From assembly GCA_000328365.1 (NCBI GenBank), contig KB293927.1, forward strand, positions 182,235 through 246,234: a stretch of DNA of 64,000 nt, in the 5' to 3' direction. Below, piece by piece: positions 10,558 to 21,459 of the stretch. The DNA is from Capitella teleta (taxonomy: Eukaryota; Annelida; Polychaeta; Capitellidae). Each line of letters opens with the position of its first letter. The first letter of the stretch is position 1. Position numbers and translations under genes: made by a program. Under the pieces are notes generated by a model. The model was not told where the DNA came from. It did not search any database and saw only the letters and a program-made list of their open reading frames with translations.

Positions 10558-12332
10558 ATGGCGACCATCGTGGTTGAATTCGGAATGCCAGCGGAACGAG
10601 TGGAGTTTTCTGGATCATCCGAAGCTGACATGAGACACGCAAAGATGTTCTGGCAATCCATGCAGATGAACTCTCCAATGGAATCAACACTCGTCTCAAA
10701 CGATATTTCTCAACGATTAAGAGTCGCAGCACCAGGTCACCAAGGTCAGATGCGTTATGGTTTCGCGATAATAGTGACGACATTTCACGTTATGATTTGT
10801 TATCGTTCGCGTCAATGCACGCGGCATGTACGTGCATGTAGAATTAAAGGATATATGGTTGTTTCAAATTATCAATGTCTCATACTTTGTTTCCATGTAG
10901 GTTCATCGCAACACACACGCATAGAAGAAGACTCCACGAGTAAGTCAGAATTAAGAAAAATTTAATGTGTTTTTCTTGATGTATTAAATAATGTAGTGTA
11001 GTACATCTATGGCTATATATAGTCTATTGTCTCGATAACTTCAGGCTTTCACTGTGACTGCGACTGGCAATTAATATAGTGCAATTTCTTATAAGTTATA
11101 ATTGCTCATTAATTACAACTCATTAAAAGTTCCGTCGTACCTTATTTTAAAATGGCAGCAGTATGATGCTCATGACTGAATGTCCATCAGTAAATGTACC
11201 ATGTTGTGATTGCAGCCTGTAATTGTGATTTTCGGGTTTTCATTGGATGGTACATAACAGATCAAATTACATGGGATGTCGACATGTCTGGCTATAAGAT
11301 TACGTATGCATGCACTCGTATTTAGTGGGCTTATATCCAAGCCATAGTAATGATAGTACATGTCAATATTCAATTACTAAGCATACCTAAAATATTAATA
11401 TCTGCTATCACAAACCAGCGCAGAGCTCACGCTCACCAAGCGATGGACCCTCGCTGTGTTTGCTGACGTCATCTGGCAATTTCTGCTCTGTTATTTTGTC
11501 TGCTTTTGTCTTTCACTTTTGAGTTGCTTTCGGTTTTGCTTCGCTTCCTAGAATTGAAGGCGTTTTTAGCGCGTGCTCATATCGGCGACGAGGACGAACT
11601 GAACCAGAAAAAGATCCGCAAAAACGCCTTTCGACAAGCGGACATTGAACTCCTGTATAAACATCGTCAATTGAGGATTGAGGTAAAGGTTATAAGTGCA
11701 CTTGCACACAATATGAATGGGCTATTGGAAAACTTAAACCGCACCAGAATCCCTTCTAAGATAATTAATGAAGATGCAACCCCTTGCACCTAGGAGTTCC
11801 GCCTCATGTAAAGCATATTCCATATTAAATTTCAAATCTGTATTATTATGCGTATGTCATGAGTTTGTGGACTAGACCATCACTAATCACTTGAACATGT
11901 ATCGGTATTTATACACCATGATATTATTATCAACAAAATGTGCAATATGTTACACCAGTGGGGCTTTTCTGAAATTCTTCAAGGTCAAGAGGTCATTAAC
12001 CATTAAATAATTATAAATAAATACTGTGTCATTGAACGAGGGGCAAGCTGAATTCACAAATGTTCGTGTACTGTGTTATCCAATAACTAAATGTGATTAT
12101 TTGCGTTCACATATGAGAGTAAGAACCGAATGTGATTTTCATTCGACAGAAGGAGATGATTTCTGCTCCTCATCGGATGCACGGAGTCAGAGCCCCGGAT
12201 CCAGCACCAGTGACATCACAGGATCCGAAGAACAACGAGAGTGAAAGTGCCGACGATGTCCGTAAACACATAGAGGAGTTTGAAATGTCACATGCCACGC
12301 CCACTAGTCACGACAATAATTCAGATAAATGA
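10558..12332 (+). CDS. Uncharacterised protein, four exons, 179 aa
   Basis: Four exons join in frame with consensus GT-AG borders: 10,558-10,744, 10,901-10,939, 11,552-11,682 and 12,150-12,332 (TGA). The lengths sum to 540 nt, 179 residues. Exon 1 follows ATAAAATGGCG (purine at -3) and encodes MATIVVEFGMPAERVEFSG. Exon 3 encodes a charged, probably helical segment (FRQADIELLYKHRQLRIE). Exon 4 is acidic and Ser-rich and ends ...TSHDNNSDK. There is no signal peptide or membrane segment, and I recognise no domain. Support comes from the clean phase agreement at all three junctions, a strong polypyrimidine tract before exon 3 and a poly(A) signal AATAAA at 12,514-12,519. Upstream lie a TATA-like box and perfect CREs. 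It looks like a small intracellular protein of unknown function. Confidence 0.6.
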
Positions 12333-12513
12333 AACGTGTTTAACAAAATTACCTTCATTTTTTCCTCTCAACTGGTTTTACAGTTCTGCTGCGTATATCT
12401 CACATGTTATGGTGAATACAGTGCATTCTTATAGCTTTGCATGCAAGCTTGACCTCAACTTTCCCTAATGTCCATTGACAAATCAGTCGAAATTTGTTTT
12501 ATTTTCAATGTCG

Positions 12514-12519
12514 AATAAA
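12514..12519 (+). terminator. Poly(A) signal of the uncharacterised gene
   Basis: AATAAA 182 bp after the stop codon at 12,332. A second AATAAA occurs near 12,707. Confidence 0.5.
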
Positions 12520-13331
12520 TAATTCAGTCCTTCAAAAATAAATCTCCATCTTCTGCTTCAGTCGAGGGTAAGACGTTCATAATTATGGCCTTGATTTGAT
12601 TTGGTTTGATTTTTTTTCTCAATTTATGGCATCCTCAAATCGATTTCTTTGATCAAAAACATGCAAATTTATGACCTGTCAAGAGGACCTCCTCATGACA
12701 TGTACTGAATAAAGTATTCTATCGAAAAAAAAGGAGTATCTTTGAAAACGATGTTCAAGGTATCATATAGACTCCTTAGAGCCGAATGAAGAAGTGATTG
12801 AGTTTTTGTGAGATTCAAACACGGCTCTCCATGACCTCACCAGGATGTGCTTGTATCTGAGATAATATCTACAAAATACCGCAATTATGCGGTACAGTCA
12901 GTCGATAGAGAGGGAGTGTGTGTAATTCTATCAGCGGTTCTCATAAAGGAAATCTAGCACTCATTTCCTTTCAAGCTATTCTGTCTGAATAAGTCGTATA
13001 TATATATATGATTGATCTTAATGAATACATTATTCATAGCTGTCAGAGCGTTTCAAAATTGGTCTCCCCGCATTCACAAAAGCCCACAGAAATGATAGAA
13101 TCTAAAAGGGTTTCGAAAACAGAGACTGTTTGATTGTAACACTGATTGAACACCCCCGGTATGCTGGCTGGAAGTGAGCAAGAGAGAACATAAAGCAGAC
13201 GAGGGTAGCATAATAATTATATTCAACCCCACAGTTTCCAGCGAAAAGTTTCTAGACATCAAGACTTGTCATCAAATTGAAGAGACGCCTGAAACGAGGG
13301 GGGAGAGGGGGGGGCAAACTATTTAGATCTA

Positions 13332-13334
<3 letters not shown>

Positions 13335-13416
<82 letters not shown>

Positions 13417-13743
13417 TNNNNNNNNNNNNNNNNNNNNNNNNNNNNNNNNNNNNNNNNNNNNNNNNNNNNNNNNNNNNNNNNNNNNNNNNNNNNNNNNNNN
13501 NNNNNNNNNNNNNNNNNNNNNNNNNNNNNNNNNNNNNNNNNNNNNNNNNNNNNNNNNNNNNNNNNNNNNNNNNNNNNNNNNNNNNNNNNNNNNNNNNNNN
13601 NNNNNNNNNNNNNNNNNNNNNNNNNNNNNNNNNNNNNNNNNNNNNNNNNNNNNNNNNNNNNNNNNNNNNNNNNNNNNNNNNNNNNNNNNNNNNNNNNNNN
13701 NNNNNNNNNNNNNNNNNNNNNNNNNNNNNNNNNNNNNNNNNNN
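13335..13743. repeat. (TA)n plus poly(T) tract running into an assembly gap
   Basis: Alternating TA to about 13,399, then T17, then 326 Ns (13,418-13,743). Open frames through the Ns are meaningless. The gap sits about 590 bp upstream of the heme oxygenase start, so part of that gene's promoter may be missing. Confidence 0.95.
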
Positions 13744-14329
13744 CGTGTAAAAACACAGAAAGCACAAAAAGGCACAAGTGCCCATGCGGGATGCTTCCAA
13801 CAAAATACAGCAGTAAAATTTATAAAAATTAATGGTAAAAGCCGGTACAACGGCAAGTACTTGTGAATGTGCAAGGTGAATTTATATTAAAATCAAATAC
13901 AAATTTCTGATGATAAAAATCACACACTCTACTTTCAAAAACGTTGAACGAAAGTGACATCCTGACATCGAGATGCAAAAGGTTCCATTAAGTGAGTAAT
14001 TCGATAACAAATTTATGACTTAAAATGTTCAGTGCGAGCAAATGACTAGACAGAAAAATACCATTGTTGGAAGATCTAAGAGAAGTACTAGTAGATGGGG
14101 ATGCAACAGAAAATTCATTACTAAAATCAACATCGAAAAGGTTATGAACACATTTTTAAATAAAAACAAGATCGAATCGATATGAAAGGTGGTGAGGGTG
14201 GTTATGCACGAGTGATTGAAGTTAATTAGGTATATATGTCTCCGAATAGAGAAAATGACATTCGTTTGGGATCCGTGAAATGTCGCGGCATTGATAGCAT
14301 CGCACTGGTTTGTGCTCCACCACAGTAAA

Positions 14330-15163
14330 ATGCAGGACCAAGTACAGAACACCTTCTGCGATGACCTGAAGCAGAAAACAAAAACAAATCACGAGGAAAG
14401 CGACAGGATAGTGAATTGGAAACTGGCCGTGGCGCTGACCGACATGACGCTCTACGGTGGCGTGCTGGCGGATTTTTATTACGTGTTCAAAACCATTGAA
14501 GACTGTCTGGGTCAGTTAGTGCAACATCCGGTCATCTGCCCGCTGGCAAAGGTTATTGTTGATCTGCACCGTGCCGAGGCTTTCGAGAAAGATCTTTCCT
14601 TCTTCCTGGGTCCTAATTGGATGGGAAGAGTGGAACCGTCTCTCCCGGCAAAGGAGTACTGTGACCGAATCCTGGCTATCTCAGAGAATTCGCCAGTGCT
14701 GTTGATCGCGTAAGATTTTCTTGTGTTATATATTGTATGGATTGTTCTCTTGATCATTTGTTTTGCGTTTAGGTATGTGCATTCGATGTACCTTGCAATT
14801 CTGGGAGGGGGTAAAGCCCTGAAGAAGGTAATACAGAAAACCTTAGGCCTTGTTGGGAATGAGGGCTTGGCCGCATATGAGGTCTCGGATTCTGAGGAAA
14901 CCTGCCTCAGACTGGGAAATGAACTGATCGACTGCATCAATCATTTGCCCCTGAATGCAGAAGAAAAAGAGAGAATTCTTGATGAGAAAAGAAGAGTGTT
15001 CGTCATGAACAACGCTATTGCTAACAATGTAAAACCAACTGCTAAATCCTTCTTCAGAATTATTAAAATTGGCCTCGTCATCTTAACTGCTTTTAGCATC
15101 ATCGGAGCAGCCATATATGCATATAATTTATGTGACCTTTCTTTAGAGAAAAATCACGGCTGA
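14330..15163 (+). CDS. Heme oxygenase-like, tail-anchored, distal Asp replaced
   Basis: Two exons, 14,330-14,709 and 14,773-15,163 (TGA), joined phase 2 across a 63-nt intron, give 256 residues. The family (HO-1/HO-2) cleaves heme to biliverdin, CO and iron on the ER membrane. The proximal heme-ligand His is present (LKQKTKTNHEES aligns with HO-1 LKEATKEVHTQA). So are the HRAEAFEKDLSFFLG block and the helix leading to LKKVIQKTLGL. A C-terminal hydrophobic tail (IGLVILTAFSIIGAAIYAY) is the expected tail anchor. The distal-helix signature YLGDLSGGQ reads YLAILGGGK here, so the Asp needed for oxygen activation (HO-1 Asp140) is Ile and Gly139 is Ala. It may bind heme without normal oxygenase activity. 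The ATG at 14,330 (AAAATGC) is the first in frame with the domain. Confidence 0.9.
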
Positions 15164-16005
15164 ACGTTAGTAACACCTGATATTGTTTAGGCTGGCTAAG
15201 TGATGTAATATAATTACTAAATTGAATTAATGGTCTCTGTCCCAGTGATCTTATGATGTCAAACTTTTGTGTTTATTAGTTTGTGCCATTAAATCCGCGA
15301 AATTCCTTCTAGTTTGTTCTTTTAATCATGTTTTACACTGTAGTTTGATAGTACGTGTACCATTAATTAAAAATGTTCTATCGTTTTGTGTGTGGAGAGA
15401 TATACTTTGGGTTAACACAAATGAAATGCATTTTGGTCTACCATTCAACATTTCAACATCCATTGCATGGGAGAAAAAAAGTCAGGAACCGTACATTAAT
15501 TTCACGTGTTCTGGATCTGTGTGCATATAAATTATAATTAGGATTTGTGGCCTCAATTTAACTAATATTTTGGGAAATTGATTCTAACTTGCTTACTTGT
15601 ACCTGTGCACCATGCAGTAATTGGATAGTTTACTCTCCATAGCGCAATTGAAATAAATACCTATATTCTACTTCATATTTATATACTCCAATCTCATGCA
15701 CAGAAGTTAAATATCCACAAAGATCCTAGAACATATTGGCTCTTTGGTATCCATATCTGTGGAAGCATCCGTATCGCAACAAAACAGCCCTCGAAATTAG
15801 GTCACCCAGAAAAATAAGATGCAAAAATAACCACCAAGCATCCCAAGATATGATTTTAAGGGCAGATTCAACTCAATACAAACTGTTAACTCGTGCATGC
15901 AGTATATCTCCAGCCAAAGTCAAAGGAAAAAAATAAGCGACAGATAAAGAGAAAGAAAATATAATGACCTATTTATTTGGTAAAGGATTTCAATGATATT
16001 TCGAT
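15164..16005. other. 3' flank of heme oxygenase-like gene, no further gene
   Basis: AT-rich and without supported coding regions or recognised repeats. It probably contains the 3' UTR; AATAAA occurs near 15,651. Confidence 0.4.
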
Positions 16006-16066
16006 TGAATCTCACGACAGTGAGTGCAATAAATAATATTTATTGCACTCACTGTCGTGAGATTCA
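16006..16066. repeat. Perfect 61-nt palindrome (30-bp arms)
   Basis: The sequence from TGAATCTCACGACAGTGAG to its exact reverse complement reads as two 30-bp arms around a single central base, with no mismatch. The arms meet in AATAAATAATATTTATT, so a poly(A)-signal-like AATAAA occurs on both strands. It could be a recent foldback MITE or a hairpin RNA. Confidence 0.9.
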
Positions 16067-16331
16067 TATTATGCGATGAGTGGAATTCGTCACTTGCTTC
16101 CATGCAATGCAGCCTCAAGCGATGTGCCTACGGAGGAGATGTAGTGCTGGTCAATGGTCATATTCTGCACTCGAAACAGCATTTGCTTGACAAAATTCAT
16201 GTATTAAAATAAATCATGAGCAATTTAGTTTTAATAATGTGTGATCAACTTACCTCCCAAATGTATGTGTAATGAAGAGGTCGGTCGGCATGACTAACTT
16301 TACTGCAAGAAACACATCCCACAAATAAGGA

Positions 16332-16500
16332 GAGGTGGTAGCCGAATAGATAGCGTGCTCGCCTCGAAAGGACTTGCCGCTGGCCACTGGAAGTTCGACC
16401 TTGTGTCCTTGGGAAAGGCACTTAGCTCCTGCTTACCTCCTCGGACCACATAAGCCTTCAGGATTCCGAGGTTAAATAACCTCCCCCAAAGAAAGATAGG
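16332..16500 (+). repeat. tRNA-derived SINE, second family
   Basis: GGTGGTAGCCGAATAGATAGCG resembles a tRNA 5' half with an A box, and GAAGTTCGACC is a B-box-like motif about 50 nt later. The body contains CCTTGGGAAAGGCACTTAG, a sequence type common in animal SINE bodies. The 3' limit is uncertain. It differs from the SINE family at 6.8 and 20.9 kb. Confidence 0.6.
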
Positions 16501-17459
16501 GCCTACACAGTTATCAGACCACAGGACTTGGAGAGGGTAGGCCACTTGTTACACAAGATTGTCCGTCTGAGGAAACAGAAGTCTTGGGCATTTTTTTTTT
16601 TTTTTCTTTTTCTTCGTAATTGTCCTTGGTATGCACGTGATAAGCGGTGTCCAGCATCTGCTATGCAATTCCAGGATGGGCTCTCGAAGATTGTGAAATA
16701 AGACAGGACAAGCAACACCCGCTGTAAGTCTGGTGGAAGCGGCCTTTGGCAAATCCACTTGACACATCAACTTGGTGATGCATTCCTTAGAATCGGCTGA
16801 CTTTGTCACCTCTGCGTCGTCTCTTTCGTGATGTGCTGCCAAGAAAATTCAATCCATTTCGAGGTTAAAGTCATCGAAGAGTTTGTTATGAGATGTCATT
16901 GCACAAGAATTCGCTGTTGGATGAAATCTAACGAAAAGGAGATTTCTCGTTAAAGCGACTTTCTATGCACATGTACATGTATGTATTCTCCCCTGGTGGT
17001 AGGAAAATCCGTAAAAATTGTATCTTCGTGTAATTCTAATTGCGCTATGAAAGAAACCTCAATATCTTGGCAATCCTATTACAACCGAAATAATTACATG
17101 CGTATTGTTATATTTCAACCATATTATTGACCTAGCTGATGTATGTGTTTATTTAATTTCAGGGATGATTTATATTGTATGCTTCTTTCTTCAATGTATT
17201 TGCTTCGTTTACACACAATATATTAAACATATATATACTTATTTCGATGCCTAATTGAGTAGTATTCGACCGGAAAAACTGACTGTGCTACACATGCTGA
17301 CTGGGGACATTCTAGCTGACCAGGCTAGCTAGAAGCCGTTTGAAAAGAGACGCAGAATGATACCTCACTCCATCATAATTATTATGGCCTATACTACGTT
17401 CATCGTGGTTGGCAGCTGACAAAAAGTGACCTTATCTGGACGGCCTAAGAAGCTAAGAG

Positions 17460-17760
17460 TGCAACCATGCTGGCCCAACAGAGATGACATCAATCTCACT
17501 AGAAGACGGCATCCTATTCCTAGGGATACAGATGATTATTCCGACTACGGTTCCTCAACAAACAACACGGGTCACACATGGATGAAGAAAAGATCCTGGT
17601 AATTACCAGAACAACCATCTAGGGATTCTATGCCTGCTGGCCGAAGTACACTGAAGACATCGAAGAAAAAGTAAGGACTTGTGAAACCTGCCAGTCGACG
17701 CGCCCAAACCAGCAGAAGGAAAACCTCCACATGTTGTACCAGCAGGACCTTGGAAGAAAG
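17460..17760 (+). mobile_element. Broken Ty3/Gypsy-type LTR retrotransposon fragment
   Basis: A short fossil fragment of pol covering the linker before the integrase and the integrase zinc-binding region, recognisable from its paired-cysteine CETCQ-type motif and the YWP-like segment before it. It is broken and heavily truncated. No LTRs were found nearby, and it looks old. Confidence 0.55.
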
Positions 17761-18062
17761 ATGGTATTGAATTATTTATAGCCTATTCTGGTTTAGAATC
17801 AACGAGAATATCTCATACTCTTTTTCGATTATTACTCAAAGTTCCCCTTTTAAAGATCATATTCGAATTGGTATCCAAAGGAGAAAAGGGAGAAGCGGAA
17901 GTGGTGCATTTATAACACGCATGAATTATACATTTCACTAGTACACATTGGTGAGGAAAACCATTAGACGCAAATTTGCTCTCTTTTTCTAATTCATTAG
18001 GTCACACTCTGGTAAAAATGGATATTGGAGACATCAAACAGTGCATATACCCTTGTATATAA

Positions 18063-19100
18063 ATGCATGTTGATCATGCTTTTACGAGCCCTTTTTTACT
18101 CCTACCTCTAAACACAAATGGAAATGTCATTGTGCCATTTGGCCATTTACAACGCAAGCAACCCAGACAGCAGCATAGGGCAGAGACCTCGGCCAGTGCC
18201 GAAGTCTGCAGTTGCAATATTACGATGTCCCCAACGGAGGAGATTTTAGACAAAGTTGGACTCTTTTTATGCAGCGTGATCGTCTTGGGGAATCTGTTGA
18301 TCCTGGTGGCGGGATTCGTCAACAGGGATCTACGGAGCAAGACACCTGTGCTGATCCAATCATTGGCGGTGGCTGACCTCTTCGTCGGTGTGGCGTTCAT
18401 GGCTGCATTCAGTATCGCATTAAGCAGGCAAAATCTGCCATCGATGGTTGTGGATGCCTTGTACGTTGGGATAGAATGGGTCTCGTACTGCTCTGTCATG
18501 CATCTGGTTTGCATCGCTGCAGACCGATTCATCTCGGTTCTCTCTCCCCTTCGCTATCCAATGTTCGAATCCAGGATGAACTCCGTGATGTTGGCCGCGT
18601 GTTGGATCCTGGCATTGGTCACCGCTGTGATCAGCCGGATGCTACCACTGCACCGGTTAATGAAGGAAATCATCCATGTAGTGACGTACTCCGCCACCGG
18701 TCTAATGTTCTTCGGTTGCTATGGTTACATCGGCTTCATCGCTCGCAAACACAGACTCAGGATCCAATCACAGATCCCACAACAACAGACGCCGATGCAG
18801 AACAGAGCGACACAGGTGCTCATGACAGTGGTCGGAGTGTGTGCTCTGCTCTGGGGTCCCTACATAGGCCTTATGCTCTACTACCTTGTCCATGACGAAG
18901 CAAGGCTCAAGGTTCTGGAGAAGGTGCTTGTCCTTCCTGCGATCGCGAATTCTGGAGTCAATATTTTCATATATTCCTTCATGAAGAAAAGGTTTAGGGA
19001 CACCCTCTTCGAACTTCTTCCTTGTGGTAATCATTCATCTGAGAGAAGAAGGGGTGGTGTGTGGGTTGTCCAACGCACCACGCAACCACCTAGTACATAG
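18063..19100 (+). CDS. Class A (rhodopsin-like) GPCR, MECA-type features, intronless
   Basis: A single exon of 345 residues from ATG 18,063; a later in-frame ATG at 18,225 (MSPTEEILDK) would remove 54 residues and may be the true start. Seven hydrophobic segments are clear. TM1 has GNLLIL (N1.50) and TM2 has SLAVADLF (D2.50). TM3 ends AADRFISV (DRF in place of DRY), TM4 has CWILAL, and TM6 has LLWGPY. TM7 reads NSGVNIFIY, so the NPxxY Pro is Ile. There is no Cys at the start of TM3 and extracellular loop 2 is very short, as in melanocortin, EDG/S1P and cannabinoid receptors. It lacks a signal peptide and has an NIT glycosylation sequon before TM1. The ligand is unknown. A short Ser/Arg-rich tail with Cys (LLPCG) could be palmitoylated. 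Confidence 0.93.
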   Translation: MHVDHAFTSPFLLLPLNTNGNVIVPFGHLQRKQPRQQHRAETSASAEVCSCNITMSPTEEILDKVGLFLCSVIVLGNLLILVAGFVNRDLRSKTPVLIQSLAVADLFVGVAFMAAFSIALSRQNLPSMVVDALYVGIEWVSYCSVMHLVCIAADRFISVLSPLRYPMFESRMNSVMLAACWILALVTAVISRMLPLHRLMKEIIHVVTYSATGLMFFGCYGYIGFIARKHRLRIQSQIPQQQTPMQNRATQVLMTVVGVCALLWGPYIGLMLYYLVHDEARLKVLEKVLVLPAIANSGVNIFIYSFMKKRFRDTLFELLPCGNHSSERRRGGVWVVQRTTQPPST

Positions 19101-20889
19101 TGATTACGTAAATTTAATAAGCCTTTTGTATGCGTGACTATCTCGAAATTAATGATTGGAATTTATGAGGAATATCCTCAATTAGTAGCTTATGGATATG
19201 AAAGTTATTGCTCAGAAGGTCCCTCACTTTGGCATCTCAGAATTTCCATACCGTAATGCCATAATACTTTTCACCGACCATTCATCGCACAAAATAATAT
19301 ATAAACCATCACAATACACAATATTTATAAATAGTTATAATTACATGTTATGTATATATCTTTATGCGTTGTGTGAACCATGATAGCGCTAGCTCTTCAA
19401 GCAGAATAAAGTACATTCAATTCTAAACTTGTCGATTATTTTCTTCCAATAAGTTTGAGTATATTTGTGTAATCTCTGAAATGAGTACAATTATGTAACA
19501 TAATTATTGCAAACCGCGCATAATAATTAATATTCGACATAGTATTTATTATTCGTACTTGTAAACTAATGCTTCCCCACTCTCGATCCAGTATTAATAA
19601 GAGGTCAGATATTTACACATGCAGGTGTCAAGTACAGATAGGTCAGAATTCTGGACAGGACTTGGTTGTGATCAATGATCCAGCGCGTGTGAAATAAAAT
19701 AAATGAAGAGCACAGAAGCGCCAATAATAATCCTGGTCGACTGGTCGGAATAGGACATGTAGAATTTGCTTATTCGTGTGCACGACGATGTTGTGATAAC
19801 GAGTTAGCTGAGAAGCAATAGCCAGCAATGATCATTACTTTCAGTCCATTGGTGGGAGCCAGAGAATGTTCAACTTTGAAGTTCTCTGTGGGAGCCCGTG
19901 AATCATAACGTATTCATGACGTTATGATTTGCAGCACTCTGTGACCTCACACTGACTTCCTTAGCAACCGGATGCCCTCCTGCAGTTTGTTAATGGCGGC
20001 ATTTTATCCCAACAATTCATATTAAAGCGATTTTTATGGGTTTTTTTTGCACTCATGTGATCATGATGTGAAGCCACTGTTATCTATTATCAACGAATTT
20101 ACTATACTTTATTCCAGGTTGAGTATTTTGTGGTTGTCTGTGTAGTATGTGGCCGTAATTCACTAATTGACCTGTCACCTGGCTTTGCGGTTACAACTTT
20201 CAGTTTCAGCGCGAACTATCGTATAATTATTGCTATAGGCCTATAGTATATCACTCTAAATAGTTAGTATTATAGCTAAATTTAATTTCAGTATAATATT
20301 GTTATACTATATCTAGCACTTTGATACATATGTCACACTGACACCATCAGTATCATCACAGCCACAGCGGGTGACAGCCTCCCAGGTCACCTGGGCACGA
20401 TGTACTGCAACTTAATGTTATAATGATAATCTTAACTCTGAATTAAATTATGATGTTTTTTAAAAATGTGATGTTTGTTTTGATTCCTGTTTGAATAGCA
20501 TTGACCCCAAACCTTTGTCCGCTACTCACTGTGATCACATGCTCGATTAAGCAATTCGATTGCTTATGACTGCAGCTATGGCGCATTTGTGGATAAATAA
20601 GTTGCACGCTTATAGGGGGGTTTTCAATGCAATTTGGGTTGGAACTTTCAAAAAGTGGTGTGTTTAGAGGAGTGGTGTTCTTATAGGAGTGGTATGAGGT
20701 TTACTGTATATTGATGTAGCCACCTTCTAGGGCCGTCCTTTATATATAGCAATAGGAGTCTTGGAAATGAGACTATATAGATACATAACTGCCAATATAT
20801 AACTGGGTTGGCAGATATTTAACAGAACAATTAATCAAGCCTTACATGACTATGATAAGCAAGACAATTGTTTTCCATGAGGCATGAGT
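19101..20889. other. Intergenic between GPCR and dynein, small inverted repeats only
   Basis: AT-rich with no supported gene. An 11-bp inverted repeat (AATCATAACGT ... ACGTTATGATT) lies at about 19,902-19,930. CTTAGCAACCGG at about 19,961 resembles half of an RFX X-box. The dynein 5' UTR exon(s) may lie in the right part, since a splice acceptor-like TTTTGTTCCAG sits at about 21,431. Confidence 0.35.
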
Positions 20890-21041
20890 CAGGTTTAACG
20901 GCTCCACCCAACCCATTTGGGTGATACGGGCACCAGTACAATTAAAATTCACCATCATAACTTCCATGGTCTGATTGGGTCTACAACCTGGGACCTCGAC
21001 CTCTGCGGTTGGCGTAGGATTGCGCTAAGCTACTCGGTGTT
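20890..21041 (-). repeat. tRNA-derived SINE, copy 2
   Basis: A diverged copy of the element at 6,775-6,922 in the same orientation. It shares the ACACCGA.TAGC head, the GCCAACCG...GGTCGAGGTCCC body and the TTATGAT.GTGAATT tail. Its B box is mutated (GGTTGTAGACC), so it is an old copy. Confidence 0.7.
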
Positions 21042-21459
21042 TTCTAAGAAGGAGAAAAGAAGCATTGAGGTCATATATCTGGTAGACCAATGTACTCTAT
21101 GCTTAGAGCACACTTTTAATTGTGAGTCTAAATGGTTAAGTTTTAAATCAATAATCCCAAGAGGTTTATATTGACTTTTGTTCCATCAATTAATATATTG
21201 TATTAAAGTATAGTATGACTAAATTTATGTAATTAAATTATTCAGCTTTACGTCACTTCTTCTTAGCAGTTCTTTTATGAAACCCGCTTGTGGCAATGCA
21301 GATGATCAGCTTAAGTTCAGATAATCCGTTAAAACCTGCAGACTCAGCTGAAATTTTATGACTGCATGTCTTCTTATATATATTTATTTGATGCTAAAAT
21401 TGCTTCTAATTGACTTTGATTTTTGTTCCAGTTGAATTACAAACACTGCAAACGTCAAC

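Noticed and set aside
13252-13874. Long frames crossing the N gap
   Set aside because: The frames are open only because Ns contain no stops and TA repeats read as Ile-Tyr.
16549-16842. Minus-strand frame MAAHHERDDAEVTKSADSK
   Set aside because: It ends in a poly-Lys run from a T tract next to a SINE; there is no domain and no splice context, so it is probably repeat-derived.
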